Below are positions 35,405-44,771 of a stretch of DNA of 64,000 nt, piece after piece. The number at the start of each line of letters is the position of its first letter. Position 1 is the first letter of the stretch. Source of the stretch: Desulfovibrio mangrovi (GTDB lineage Bacteria; Desulfobacterota; Desulfovibrionia; Desulfovibrionales; Desulfovibrionaceae); assembly GCF_026230175.1 (NCBI RefSeq), contig NZ_CP104208.1, positions 1,550,001 through 1,614,000 of the forward strand, written 5' to 3'. Under the pieces are notes generated by a model. It saw only the letters and a list, made by a program, of their open reading frames with translations. It made no database searches and was not told the origin of the DNA. A program made the position numbers and the translations under genes.

Positions 35405-36043
35405 TCAGCACATAGAAACTGACTCTGACTCACATTCTTCATAATAGTGTCGCAATTTTTGCAAGGCACTATGTCGAATGCTACGAACCGTTTGTGGATG
35501 AATATCGAGAAATGCGGCAATTTCTTCCGCAGTCATTTCCTTTTCGAATATGAGATGCAGAATTGATTGCTGACGAGGTGAGAGAACACCTTTAGGAAGA
35601 TGTAATTCTCCTGAGGGAAGAACGCTGTCCTGAATATCTTCAGGACATTCATCGAGCGGCACCTGCAAAGCCCGCTGCGTAGCGCCGCTACGCTTGTCGC
35701 GCAGGTAGTCAAGCGTGGCGCTGCGTGCCACAACCGTGAGCCATGTAGGGAACGTGCCCCGATCCGGGTTCCACGTCTCCAGCAGACGGTAGTTGCCACG
35801 CACAAGGCGCACAAACACTTCCTGCACAACGTCTTCCGTGTCCGCAGCCAGCGAGTCACGCATGCCGCTGCGAGAAAGAGTCCATGCCACGGTTCTGGTT
35901 ATGCGCGGCTTATAGATACCCACGAACTCCTGCCACGCGCGGGCATCGCCCAACAGGCAGGACGACACCAGCGATTTGCAGGTGTCGTATATATACGGAA
36001 CATGCTGCTCAACATCATGCCCTGAAAGGGAATACGAGTGCAT
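35405..36043 (-). CDS. ECF-type RNA polymerase sigma factor
   Basis: 212 residues from the ATG at 36043 (GGAGG five bases upstream). Region 2: ACLLGDARAW-like start, DVVQEVFVRLVRGNYRLLE, PTWLTVVARSATLDYLRDKR. Region 4: LSPRQQSILHLIFEKEMTAE, EIAAFLDIHPQTVRSIRHSA. No regions 1 or 3, so ECF group. No anti-sigma gene is adjacent; the zinc anti-sigma-like protein at 26102 lies at the other end of the flagellar block. The gap upstream of flagellin to this gene (35266-35404) is AT-rich. Confidence 0.88.
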   Translation of the reverse strand: MHSYSLSGHDVEQHVPYIYDTCKSLVSSCLLGDARAWQEFVGIYKPRITRTVAWTLSRSGMRDSLAADTEDVVQEVFVRLVRGNYRLLETWNPDRGTFPTWLTVVARSATLDYLRDKRSGATQRALQVPLDECPEDIQDSVLPSGELHLPKGVLSPRQQSILHLIFEKEMTAEEIAAFLDIHPQTVRSIRHSALQKLRHYYEECESESVSMC

Positions 36044-36337
36044 TTCAGCCTCCAATACTGACGATTTTCGTGAGCGATTAGGGAAAATGCGCCACTATTG
36101 GAGTTTTCTGTAAGGACATGGTGCCATTGGTGTAACCACGCCCGTTTGTTTCCCGTATTGAATGTATAAGCACATTTGACTGCACGGTCTCTTAAGCAAC
36201 GCATAAGAATGCGTTCAGCAATGCAAAATACTGCTTAAGAATTCTTGATATTGAAGACGGGAAGGCTGGTGCCGATTTTGCACGCCTTTTTATCGAGCGG
36301 TCATAGGGAAAAATGTGCCACACTACAGGGGAACGGC

Positions 36338-37096
36338 ATGCACTCTATTCTTGTTATTGATGATGATCCGGAACTGGCAGCCATGCTTGGCGACTACCTT
36401 ACTCCGGAGGGTTTTTCATTACGTATTACGGGATCGGGACTGGAAGGACTTTCCATGCTCGGCTCCGGCTCTTTTGCCCTTGTCCTGCTGGACGTGGGAC
36501 TACCGGACACCAACGGATTTGACGTACTGGCGGAAATCCGTTCCCGCTCCCAGATGCCTGTCATCATGCTGACCGGAAGAGCGGAAGACGTTGACCGCAT
36601 TGTCGGGCTTGAAATGGGGGCGGACGATTACCTTCCCAAACCCTTTGTACCGAGGGAACTCCTCGCAAGAATCCGCTCAGTACTGCGCCGGAGCAGACTG
36701 ACCAAAACAGCCGCAGCCCCCCATTCGGGCAGACAGATCACAATTGACGACCTGCTCATGGACAGAAGCGCACGGTCCGTTCACTGCAACGGAGAGCCGG
36801 TTGTGCTCACCTTTGCGGAATACACCATTCTCGAGATGCTGCTCGATGCAGGCGGCAGCACGGTCTCGCGTGAAGACATCTCCCTCCGGGCACTGGGCCG
36901 CGAGCTGGCCCCTTATGACCGGAGCATAGATGTGCACATGAGCAACATCCGGCGCAAACTCGGCCCGACTTCCGGCGGTGGCGAGCGTATAATCACCGTA
37001 CGCGGGGCTGGCTACTTTTATCACTTCACAGACTCCCCCGCCCCTGAGGCCACAGGAGCAGGCGCGTTTATCCGGTTGCCGGGAGGACTGCAATGA
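36338..37096 (+). CDS. OmpR-family response regulator (CpxR-like)
   Basis: 252 residues from the ATG at 36338 (agggga upstream). Receiver: acidic DDD near the start, phosphorylation Asp in LVLLDVGLPDTNG, TGRAEDVDR, and the LPKPF lysine. C-terminal winged helix with YDRSIDVHMSNIRRKLG and a GAGYFYHF end. It overlaps the kinase gene by 4 bp (ATGA), so the two form one pair. The CpxR-like label rests on general resemblance only. The gap 36044-36337 shows no gene. Confidence 0.92.
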   Translation: MHSILVIDDDPELAAMLGDYLTPEGFSLRITGSGLEGLSMLGSGSFALVLLDVGLPDTNGFDVLAEIRSRSQMPVIMLTGRAEDVDRIVGLEMGADDYLPKPFVPRELLARIRSVLRRSRLTKTAAAPHSGRQITIDDLLMDRSARSVHCNGEPVVLTFAEYTILEMLLDAGGSTVSREDISLRALGRELAPYDRSIDVHMSNIRRKLGPTSGGGERIITVRGAGYFYHFTDSPAPEATGAGAFIRLPGGLQ

Positions 37097-38520
37097 GAGG
37101 TTGGCTGATCAAGGTGGTGGCGGGACTACTCATTGCCATCGGCATTGTCAGCCTCGCCATGTTCTTCTGCACACGCGTCCTGGAGCGAGGCCCGATGGCA
37201 CAGCGCATACGAGGCGTGGTCGTGCGGGAACTTTCCCTTGCCGGCGAGCTGCTCCTGAAGCACGTCAATCTCCCGCAGGAAGGGCGCCCGCCTCTGCCCG
37301 CTCATGTGGCAGAGGGAGCGGTCTACATGCTTTTTGACCACCAGATGCACCTGCTCATCGCAACAGGCAATGCACCCAAACTCCCGCTTCTGGCGAAAGA
37401 AGCCCGCCGCACAGGGGAGCTTGTGGGCGGCACCCCCATGCTCTTCAAAAACATCGGTGACAAAGAACTCCGCACCGCCAGAGCCATGCCCTTCGTCGCC
37501 CAGAACGGCGAAACCTATTACATCGCAGAACGCCTGACACAAACCGGCGACATGAATGAGGAGCAGGCGGCATGGACAGGCCTGCGCCTTGCAGCCATTG
37601 TGCTGGCCATAGGCGTACTCTACCTGCTGCTAAGGCTTCCGGCGCATCCTGCACGGGAAATGCGCAAGGCGCTGCGCCGCCTTGCCCGAGGAGAGTATGA
37701 CGCAAGGGTGCCAATGGACATAAGCTTCAAAGGAGATGAACTGGCTAAACTGGCCTGCGAGTTCAACGCCATGGCCGAACATATGGGCAGGCTGCATGCG
37801 GAACAACAGCGCCTGTTCGGGGAAATATCCCACGAAATGCGCTCCCCCCTGTCGCGTATGTCACTCGCAGTGGAACTGGCAGGACGCTCCGTTCCGCCGG
37901 AAACCGCAAGGCTCATCAACCGCATCCGGCGTGATGCCGACAGGCTGGGCACCCTCTCCAACGAAATGCTGGAACTGGCAAAATGCCAACGCCCCGTGAA
38001 TCCAGAAGAAACCGTCAACCTTACCGCCTTGATCAGACAGGTGGTTGACGACTCCCGTTTCGAAGCCGAGGCTGGATGTAAAAGAGTTGCCTGCGGCATT
38101 CTGCCGGAAGGGCTTGAACTCTCCGGCAACCGCGAGACACTGTACCGCATGCTTGAGAATGTCGTCCGAAACGGCCTCCGGCACACCCCGCAGGGCACAG
38201 CGGTTTCCGTCACCCTTTCCGTTTCCGAGCACGCAGCACGCAACGAAGCCGTCATACGCATTGCAGATCAGGGAACCGGCGTTGCCCCAGAAGAGTTGCA
38301 GAACATTTTCAAGCCATTTGTTCGCGGCTCATCGTCTCATGGATTGGAAGGAAAAGGCCTTGGCCTTGCGATAACCCGCCATGTGGCCATGCGGCATGGT
38401 GGCTCCGTTTTCGGCGAAAACAGTCCGGATGGCGGCTTTCTCGTCACCATCAGACTGCCTGTCACCGTTAACTCGCCCCCCAAAACAGCCATACGCCGCC
38501 TTGCCATTCAGTTCTCGTAA
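37093..38520 (+). CDS. Membrane sensor histidine kinase (CpxA-like)
   Basis: 475 residues. Two membrane segments (VVAGLLIAIGIVSLAMFF near 8-25 and LAAIVLAIGVLYLLLRL near 170-187) flank a ~140-residue periplasmic domain; then HAMP, HisKA with FGEISHEMRSPLSRMSLAVE, and HATPase (NVVRNGLRHTPQG, DQGTGV, GKGLGLAITRHV). The CpxA-type H-box HEMRSPLSRM supports an envelope-stress kind of sensor; the signal is unknown. Partner of the regulator encoded just upstream. Confidence 0.92.
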   Translation: MRGWLIKVVAGLLIAIGIVSLAMFFCTRVLERGPMAQRIRGVVVRELSLAGELLLKHVNLPQEGRPPLPAHVAEGAVYMLFDHQMHLLIATGNAPKLPLLAKEARRTGELVGGTPMLFKNIGDKELRTARAMPFVAQNGETYYIAERLTQTGDMNEEQAAWTGLRLAAIVLAIGVLYLLLRLPAHPAREMRKALRRLARGEYDARVPMDISFKGDELAKLACEFNAMAEHMGRLHAEQQRLFGEISHEMRSPLSRMSLAVELAGRSVPPETARLINRIRRDADRLGTLSNEMLELAKCQRPVNPEETVNLTALIRQVVDDSRFEAEAGCKRVACGILPEGLELSGNRETLYRMLENVVRNGLRHTPQGTAVSVTLSVSEHAARNEAVIRIADQGTGVAPEELQNIFKPFVRGSSSHGLEGKGLGLAITRHVAMRHGGSVFGENSPDGGFLVTIRLPVTVNSPPKTAIRRLAIQFS

Positions 38521-38543
38521 TGGACGGACACCATACAGATTCG

Positions 38544-38586
38544 GGCCGCATTGCAGACATGTACTCTTTGCGGCCTTTGTCTTTTT
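38544..38586 (+). terminator. Terminator after the CpxA-like kinase
   Basis: ggccgca (38544-38550) pairs with tgcggcc (38569-38575) with an 18-base loop, followed by tttgtcttttt. Confidence 0.65.
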
Positions 38587-39380
38587 ACAGCTCCCCCCTG
38601 CCCAAAGCAAACCTCAGATACACATAATTACGCGCGCCACAACCTCTCCTGCCGTGCTGATCTGAGATGATACGAACGTTGCTTTCGTTCGCAGCAACCA
38701 TGCCCGCTCCATGCCCCCCCTTCTGCGTTCCCCCCTCTACCGCACAGACCGATCCGCTTCGGATCCAGAAGACGAAAGAACAACACCTGACACTGTCCCC
38801 TAACCCGACAAACCGCCCTTGATCGCCCCGCATTCCTCCTTCCCGGCAACAGCCCCCGCCATTCATCCGTCATTCATGAGTTTTTTTTCAATTGTACGCA
38901 TTATAAAACCCAGCGACCTTTCGATGTTATAATTGATCTAACCAACAACAATGCTCATCGTACATACAAGGGGAAAATTCTTTTTTCCTGTCACAACAAT
39001 ACAGAACCAAACAAACCAAATTCAACAGCAACCAGCTAAAATCTAATGACAAACAAACCACACAACAAACACAAACACTATAACCATGCAAAATATTAAG
39101 AACTTATCAACAAGACAACATTCAAACATTACATAATTTGTGCAGCACAACCACATCAAAACAATACACTGATCGCTTGCAACACAAACACATACAACAA
39201 AAACAAACAATAATAACAGAATATTAAAACCCAAAAAGCAAAACTAGCGACATAAACATGAACATTGCCACAAACAAACTGAAGCGCAAGCACAGTATTG
39301 TTTTCAAGATACAAATATGAGGATGCAAGAGACCTATTGCATCTTATTCCACTAACGGGACGAATTCTTGGGAGTTGAGT
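38587..39380. other. Long AT-rich regulatory gap before the Tad locus
   Basis: Nearly 800 bp without a convincing gene. From about 38880 to 39320 the sequence becomes strongly AT-rich (runs of acaaacaaacc, aacaaaaacaaac type), unlike the coding sequence on either side. A 7-bp hairpin gatgcaa / ttgcatc (39322-39328 / 39337-39343) lies in the pilin leader, and gggag precedes the pilin ATG. It probably holds the Flp promoter and may be bound by a nucleoid protein. Confidence 0.6.
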
Positions 39381-39545
39381 ATGAACAAGACCTTCAAGAC
39401 GTTTCTCACTAGCGAAACAGGGGCATCCGCTGTTGAGTATGGCCTTCTCGTAGCCTTGATTGCAGCGGTTATCGTCGGCACCGTCAAGATCCTGGGCGGC
39501 AAGGTCAACACTGGATTCAACACAGTGAACAGCAACCTGCCGTAA
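39381..39545 (+). CDS. flp: Flp-type IVb pilin
   Basis: 54 residues: MNKTFKTFLTSETG then ASAVEYGLLVALIAAVIVG. This is the Flp prepilin: short leader, cleavage after Gly14, mature Glu5-Tyr6, and one hydrophobic segment. It would be the major subunit of the Tad pilus, processed by the peptidase encoded next. Ribosome binding site gggag at 39370-39374. A GC-rich hairpin follows, as expected for an abundant subunit. Confidence 0.9.
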   Translation: MNKTFKTFLTSETGASAVEYGLLVALIAAVIVGTVKILGGKVNTGFNTVNSNLP

Positions 39546-39560
39546 ACATCTACAGTTGAT

Positions 39561-39583
39561 GCAGGCGGCCCCTGGCCGCCTGC
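39561..39583 (+). terminator. Hairpin between Flp pilin and cpaA
   Basis: gcaggcggcc-cct-ggccgcctgc, 10-bp perfect stem, then aacgcttt. Probably a partial terminator that leaves excess pilin transcript over the assembly genes. Confidence 0.6.
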
Positions 39584-39597
39584 AACGCTTTACAGCA

Positions 39598-40149
39598 ATG
39601 GAATACATTCTCATCAGTTGCCTGCTGCTCAGTTCTGCATTCGACATACGCAAGCAGAAAATTCCGAATGCGATAACCTTTCCTTCAATCATCGCATTCA
39701 TCTTGATTCATGGATATTACGACGGATTCTCAGGAATCTTGTTTTCAATATCAGGCATGGCAATCGCATTCGGCACAATGTTTATCCCATATGCAATAGG
39801 GGTAATGGGAGCCGGAGATGTAAAACTGATGATGTCTGTGGGCGCCTGCCTGGGGCCAAACGGCGCTTTGGCTGCCTTTCTGTTCACCAGCATAGCAGGC
39901 GGAATATATGCGCTCATTGTCATGATGCTTCACAAGAATGCCCTGAGATCATTTTTTAAACGATTCATCGCATGGTACGCGGTGGCCTTGGGAAGCAGAC
40001 GATTGGAAACATTTCCTGAGAACAACAAAGCGGACATGCCCATGCTTTGCTACGGGCTCGCAATAACGGCAGGCACCCTGACAACCATGGCACTGTATCA
40101 ATATCACCCAGACTTGTTGATACTCAACCTCTTGGGGAGAATGTCATGA
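39598..40149 (+). CDS. cpaA: Prepilin peptidase CpaA/TadV
   Basis: 183 residues from the ATG at 39598. A24 aspartyl prepilin peptidase: first Asp in SSAFDIRKQKIPNAITF, second in GAGDVKLMMSVGA (the GxGD motif), in a multi-membrane-segment protein without the N-methylase domain. It cleaves Flp and TadE-like prepilins. The 3' end overlaps cpaB by 4 bp (ATGTCATGA). Confidence 0.92.
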   Translation: MEYILISCLLLSSAFDIRKQKIPNAITFPSIIAFILIHGYYDGFSGILFSISGMAIAFGTMFIPYAIGVMGAGDVKLMMSVGACLGPNGALAAFLFTSIAGGIYALIVMMLHKNALRSFFKRFIAWYAVALGSRRLETFPENNKADMPMLCYGLAITAGTLTTMALYQYHPDLLILNLLGRMS

Positions 40150-40973
40150 ATATCAAAAGAATCCTTCTGCAACTCGGCATTGCAGCACTGCTTGCGGTGA
40201 TCACGGGATACGTGACCCTAGATTGGCTACAGTCGCGTCCACGGGAAGTGATAACCGAAATTTCCGAATCGCAGACGGTCCCCGTGGTGGTGGCTTCAGT
40301 AGACATTGCGCCGGGAACCAGAATCGACAAGCAGATGCTAAATACGGTCAGATACCTTGCCTCCTCACGTCCCAAGACGACGTATTCCGAACTGAAAGAG
40401 GTGGAAGGGCGAGTCGCCGTGCAACCCATAGGAGCAAGCGAGCCGATCTCTTCCCTGCGCCTCGCCTCAGATGATGTGAAGCAAAGCGGCGTCGGCGCGC
40501 TTATCACCCCCGGCAAGCGAGCTGTTGCCGTAAAGGGCAACAAGGTGCTCGGCCTTTCAGGTTTCATCCGCCCTGGTGATATCGTGGATGTGCTGGCAAC
40601 CATGCACGTCAATGACAAGCTGATAACAAAGGTTGTTCTGCAAAACCTGAAGGTACTTGCAACCGGTGAAGAGTTGTCCGCCAACCGTGACGGGCAGAAG
40701 CCCTTCTCCGTTGACGTGTATACGCTCGAGGTAACGCCTGAAGAAAGCGAAACCCTGGCACTGGCGGCCAGCAGCGGCTCCCTGCATTTTGCGCTTCGCC
40801 ACAACGCAGACGCGACCACTGTTCTGACGGAGGGTGCGGATCAGGCAAAGGCCCTCTCCGCCTACAGAGGGAAGGAGCCAAGCACGGTAAAGGCTATCCC
40901 GCGCAAGGAGCGCGAAGGCTACCGCGTCGAGGTCCTCAAGGGAAACGAAAAACAGACCGTTCATCTGAAGTAG
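40146..40973 (+). CDS. cpaB: Tad pilus assembly protein CpaB/RcpC
   Basis: 275 residues from the ATG at 40146 (MNIKRILLQLGIAALLA). One N-terminal membrane segment, an SAF domain (VPVVVASVDIAPGTRIDKQM and following, residues ~55-115), then GKRAVAVKGNKVLGLSGFIR, PGDIVDVLATMHV, the CpaB core. A periplasmic/outer-membrane-associated component that works with the secretin. Confidence 0.92.
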   Translation: MNIKRILLQLGIAALLAVITGYVTLDWLQSRPREVITEISESQTVPVVVASVDIAPGTRIDKQMLNTVRYLASSRPKTTYSELKEVEGRVAVQPIGASEPISSLRLASDDVKQSGVGALITPGKRAVAVKGNKVLGLSGFIRPGDIVDVLATMHVNDKLITKVVLQNLKVLATGEELSANRDGQKPFSVDVYTLEVTPEESETLALAASSGSLHFALRHNADATTVLTEGADQAKALSAYRGKEPSTVKAIPRKEREGYRVEVLKGNEKQTVHLK

Positions 40974-40995
40974 GCGCAGGCCAAAGGAGTCTCCC

Positions 40996-42456
40996 GTGAG
41001 AAGGTATCCAATACTTCGAAAGATCGTTGTTCTGGTGTCGCTGTGCTGTCTGGCAGCCATGGTACCCGTTTGCGTCCATGCTCAATCCGACAAACTGCTT
41101 TCCCTTGAGAATATCAAGCAGATAGAAGTTCAGACCGGTAAATCCCTCGTGCTTGAAAGCAAAAGGAACATCTACCGCATAAGCGTGGCAAACCCGGAAA
41201 TCGCCGACGTCACCCTGCTGAGCAGGAAACAGGTATACCTGAACGGCAAAGCCATGGGATCAACCACGCTCTCGCTATGGGGCGCAAACGACAACCTGCT
41301 CCATGTTTTTGACGTGCTTGTCACCCGCGACGTGACCCGGCTGAAGGAAATGATGCGCAAACTGCTTCCGGAAGAAACCGACATCCGTATCGATTCGGCC
41401 AACGAGTCCGTGACGCTTTCCGGTATCGTGAACAATCCCATGAGCGTTTCCATAGCGGTTTCCCTCGCCGAGGCCTTTGCTCCGCAAAAGGTCATCAACC
41501 TGCTCTCCGTGGGAGGAGTACAGCAGGTAATGCTTGAAGTCCGCGTGGCGGAAGTATCCAAAAACGTCCTCAAGCGTCTGGGCTTCAACTTTGCGTACCT
41601 CAATGCCGGGCAGTTGCTGAACGGGGAAGTCTTCTATTCGTTCCTCAACTCCCTCACAGGCTTTGACGATGAGGGCTACTTCCGACTGTCCAACAAGGTG
41701 GGCTCGGCCTTCACCTTCAGAAATTCCGGAGCCAGCTGGAGCGTATTCATTGACGCGCTGAAGCAGAACGGCCTCATCAAGGTACTGGCTGAACCCAACG
41801 TGGTATGCCAGAGCGGTCAGAGCGGCAGCTTCCTCGCTGGCGGCGAAATCCCCATCCCCATCCCTCAGGGCTTGGGAACGGTTGCCATAGAATATCGCCC
41901 CTTCGGCGTGGGCTTGGAATTCAAGCCCACCGTGCTCGGGAATGGCCGTATCAACATCTCCGTTCGCCCTGAAGTTTCCGAACTGGACGCCACCAACGCC
42001 ATAACCCTTAACGGCGCGACCATTCCGGCCATCACCACCCGCAGGGTGGAAACCAACGTGGAACTGGGTGCCGGACAAAGCTTCGCCATAGCAGGGCTCA
42101 TCAAGGACTCTCTGCGGGAAAGCATAGCCAAGTTCCCCGGGCTCGGCGACGTTCCCGTTTTGGGCGCGTTGTTCAGCAGTTCCGAATTCCAGAAGAACCT
42201 CTCCGAACTCGTCGTAATCGTAACGCCTCATCTGGTTGAACCCGTGGACGGCAACAAACTCTCACTGCCCACGGAGAAGGTGATCGAACCCAACGACATA
42301 GAGTTCTATCTCTTCGGGCAAATGCAGGGAGACCCTGCTCCCCCCGCCTCTAACGGTACGAGTAACTCGAATGCACAGGCGGATACCCAGATTTCCGGCA
42401 TCACCAGCCTCAAAGGATTTGATGGCGAAGTCGGGCACACCATGTCTGCAGAGTAG
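40996..42456 (+). CDS. cpaC: Tad secretin CpaC/RcpA
   Basis: 486 residues, GTG start behind aaaggagtctccc. Signal peptide ending near CVHAQ. N-terminal BON-like domain (GKSLVLESKRNIYRISVANP), then the type II/III secretin core (VMLEVRVAEVSKNVLKRLGF, LAEPNVVCQSGQSGSFLAGG, GVGLEFKPTVLGNGRINISV, VPVLGALFSS, LVVIVTPHLVEP). Outer-membrane channel of the Tad pilus. Confidence 0.94.
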   Translation: MRRYPILRKIVVLVSLCCLAAMVPVCVHAQSDKLLSLENIKQIEVQTGKSLVLESKRNIYRISVANPEIADVTLLSRKQVYLNGKAMGSTTLSLWGANDNLLHVFDVLVTRDVTRLKEMMRKLLPEETDIRIDSANESVTLSGIVNNPMSVSIAVSLAEAFAPQKVINLLSVGGVQQVMLEVRVAEVSKNVLKRLGFNFAYLNAGQLLNGEVFYSFLNSLTGFDDEGYFRLSNKVGSAFTFRNSGASWSVFIDALKQNGLIKVLAEPNVVCQSGQSGSFLAGGEIPIPIPQGLGTVAIEYRPFGVGLEFKPTVLGNGRINISVRPEVSELDATNAITLNGATIPAITTRRVETNVELGAGQSFAIAGLIKDSLRESIAKFPGLGDVPVLGALFSSSEFQKNLSELVVIVTPHLVEPVDGNKLSLPTEKVIEPNDIEFYLFGQMQGDPAPPASNGTSNSNAQADTQISGITSLKGFDGEVGHTMSAE

Positions 42457-42471
42457 AAAGAGGAGATTATC

Positions 42472-42765
42472 ATGAAAATTACAACCATTACACTCTGCAT
42501 CGTTTCGTGTGCAGTGCTCCTGCTTGGCGGATGCAGACAGACTGAAATGCGCGACCGGCATGTGATGGACCCCATGGGGGACTCCGTAAGGAATGCCGCT
42601 CAATTGCAGCGAGAGGCAGCTCCCCCGGTAACGGTGGGCCCGCCCTTGATGGACGGCCAGAAACAGGAGGAGATCATCAAGAATTACCGGAAGGACAATG
42701 CTGAAACCCTGCCCGGACCACAAGGCAATGCAGGAATCCTGAGCCTTACACCCTCCTCACAGTAA
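42472..42765 (+). CDS. Small lipoprotein in the Tad locus
   Basis: 97 residues. Lipobox LLLGGC (Cys21) after a hydrophobic signal; the rest is hydrophilic, Pro/Gln-rich and probably unstructured. Position right after the secretin fits a CpaD-like or pilotin role, but there is no recognisable domain. Gaggagattatc before the ATG. Confidence 0.8.
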   Translation: MKITTITLCIVSCAVLLLGGCRQTEMRDRHVMDPMGDSVRNAAQLQREAAPPVTVGPPLMDGQKQEEIIKNYRKDNAETLPGPQGNAGILSLTPSSQ

Positions 42766-42778
42766 CCAGGGAGGCCCT

Positions 42779-43177
42779 ATGAGAATCCGTTCGCTATTCA
42801 GAGGGCAGCATGGGGCCACCGCAGTGGAAACGGCCCTTATGCTTCCCCTGATGGTGCTCCTGCTGTTCGGCATCATTGACATTGGGCGCTTCTACTGGGC
42901 CGAGCATGCAGTAACGCATGCGGCCAACGAAGCCGCCCGATTGGCCGTGCTGGAAGGAGTAACCACGCAGGAGGTGAACGATGTCATCAACTTCCATCTG
43001 CACAACTGGCCTTTGGCCGGAGAACCGCAGATTGTAGAGAACACCGCCACCATTCCTGCGACCACAACGGTTTCTGTCACGATTACGTTCAACTTCCTGT
43101 TTCTTCCGAACTTTATAGCAGATGCATTCAACATGGAGTCCATCAGCTATTCCGTAACAATGCGTTCTGAACGATGA
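42779..43177 (+). CDS. tadE: TadE-like pseudopilin
   Basis: 132 residues. N-terminal GQHGATAVETALMLPLMVLL: cleavable Gly, then a Glu at position +5 of the mature part and a hydrophobic segment, with GIIDIGRFYWAEHAVTHAAN following, the TadE signature. A minor pilin processed by the peptidase; required for Flp pilus assembly in other systems. Followed by a second TadE-like gene after 36 bp. Confidence 0.9.
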   Translation: MRIRSLFRGQHGATAVETALMLPLMVLLLFGIIDIGRFYWAEHAVTHAANEAARLAVLEGVTTQEVNDVINFHLHNWPLAGEPQIVENTATIPATTTVSVTITFNFLFLPNFIADAFNMESISYSVTMRSER

Positions 43178-43213
43178 CGGGGACACCCGCGAACGGAAGG
43201 AGGGGAAATACAC

Positions 43214-43597
43214 ATGCGAATGGTTTCAGACAGCAAAGGCAGCGTCTCAGTGGAATTCGCTCTGGTGCTGGCGTTCATTCTCATTCCCCTGCTTGCGGGA
43301 CTGGTGGATGTGGGCAGGCTTGTGCATACACATGTAGTGCTTGAAAGAGCCGCCCGTGAGGGGGCCGTAAGCATCATGCGCGGCGAAGCCTACACCCCCC
43401 CTGTGGCCCGCGTGCTGCAGGATGCCGGACTCGACACCAACGCACTGACGGTTTCGATATCTACAACCTCAGACGAAGCCGGCGAAACAAAGACGTTGCA
43501 GCTTACGTATGTAATTCCGAACTTCCCGATATTCAAACTACCCGGCCTGCCCCTTTCAGACCACGTGACGGCAAGGGCCGTATATTCACAACCATGA
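43214..43597 (+). CDS. Second TadE/TadF-like pseudopilin
   Basis: 127 residues. SKGSVSVEFALVLAFILIPL, then GLVDVGRLVHTHVVLERAAR, again a TadE-type start with Gly, mature Glu5 and a membrane segment. Probably the TadF counterpart. The 3' end overlaps or abuts the TadG-like gene. Confidence 0.87.
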   Translation: MRMVSDSKGSVSVEFALVLAFILIPLLAGLVDVGRLVHTHVVLERAAREGAVSIMRGEAYTPPVARVLQDAGLDTNALTVSISTTSDEAGETKTLQLTYVIPNFPIFKLPGLPLSDHVTARAVYSQP

Positions 43598-43605
43598 GGC
43601 TCGTC

Positions 43606-44757
43606 ATGAAACAACGCATGAGAGACTTTATCCATCAGGAACGCGGAGCCATTGGCGCCATCATGGCTATCACGCTGGTTGTGGTCATAGGCTTCGTGGC
43701 ATTGGGCATTGATGTCGGTTACCGGCATGTCAAGAAAGGGGCCCTGCAAAAAGCGGCAGACATCGCCGCGCTTGTTGGCGGAAAAGGCCTCATAGAATAC
43801 GGCTCGGATCTGGAGCAGATACAGACCGAAGTACTTGCCTACGGCCACAACAATCTGGTGGCGGATGATGCCCCGAACACGGCGCTGCAGCCCTCCGACG
43901 TCACGTTCTACCTTGACGGCACTCCCAATACGGACACCCCAAATCAGGTGGATGTGAACATAAGCAGAATAGACGCCCGGAACAACGCCCTTCCCACCGT
44001 ATTCGGACGCGTGCTGAACGTGGACACCCTCAACGTAACCGCCTCCTCCCGGGTTGAGGTCGCGCCGGTGTGCTCCACAAAATGCATCAAGCCGTTCACG
44101 GTTCCAGACAAATTCACCTTCACGGACCATGACGGTGACGGGGAGTTAACCCCGAGCAACCCGCTGGAGATGGCCTCCGTTGTAGTGGATGGCTATTCCG
44201 ACTCCGATTTCGGCACGCAGATCACATTAAAAATCGGGAACCCCGGTTCGAACATAGTCCCCGGGCAATTCAACGCCATTGACCTGCCGCCGCTCAACAA
44301 GGCGACCCCCGTTCCGGGGGCAGCATCCTACAGGGAGAACATCGCAAGCTGTACCGGCAGCAATGCCGCGGTTGCAGTAGGCATAGGCGACGAAATGCAA
44401 CTAGAACCCGGCAACATGACCGGCCCCACAGCCCAAGGGATTCGGGATCTTATCGCACTTGATCCGGGAGCATACTGGGATAGCGCCAACAACAATGTCA
44501 GCGGCAGCGACTATGGCAGCGCCCTGGCCAGCCCGAGAGTGGCCCTCATCGCGTTCTACGATCCAGCCAATCCTCCGCAATCGGGGCGAAACACCGTATT
44601 TGTGAACTATATCGGAGCCGTGTTCATAGAGGGAATGTCCGGTAACGACGTGATGGGAAGATTCATCCGCGCTCTGGCGGTTGATCCGGGGTCCGGTGGC
44701 GGAGACGACTGTCTTGTATACATCCTGAAGTTCGTTCGAGACTCAAGCAGACTATAG
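43606..44757 (+). CDS. tadG: TadG-like pilus assembly protein
   Basis: 383 residues from the ATG at 43606, which has gagg six bases upstream; an ATG at 43594 overlapping the previous stop is an alternative. N-terminal QERGAIGAIMAITLVVVIGF, then VALGIDVGYRHVKKGALQKA, ADIAALVGGKGL, the TadG/Tad_N pattern; the rest is periplasmic with a possible metal-binding DHDGDGELTPSNP segment like a calcium loop. No von Willebrand domain was evident. Confidence 0.82.
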   Translation: MKQRMRDFIHQERGAIGAIMAITLVVVIGFVALGIDVGYRHVKKGALQKAADIAALVGGKGLIEYGSDLEQIQTEVLAYGHNNLVADDAPNTALQPSDVTFYLDGTPNTDTPNQVDVNISRIDARNNALPTVFGRVLNVDTLNVTASSRVEVAPVCSTKCIKPFTVPDKFTFTDHDGDGELTPSNPLEMASVVVDGYSDSDFGTQITLKIGNPGSNIVPGQFNAIDLPPLNKATPVPGAASYRENIASCTGSNAAVAVGIGDEMQLEPGNMTGPTAQGIRDLIALDPGAYWDSANNNVSGSDYGSALASPRVALIAFYDPANPPQSGRNTVFVNYIGAVFIEGMSGNDVMGRFIRALAVDPGSGGGDDCLVYILKFVRDSSRL

Positions 44758-44771
44758 CGAAGGGGGACTCC

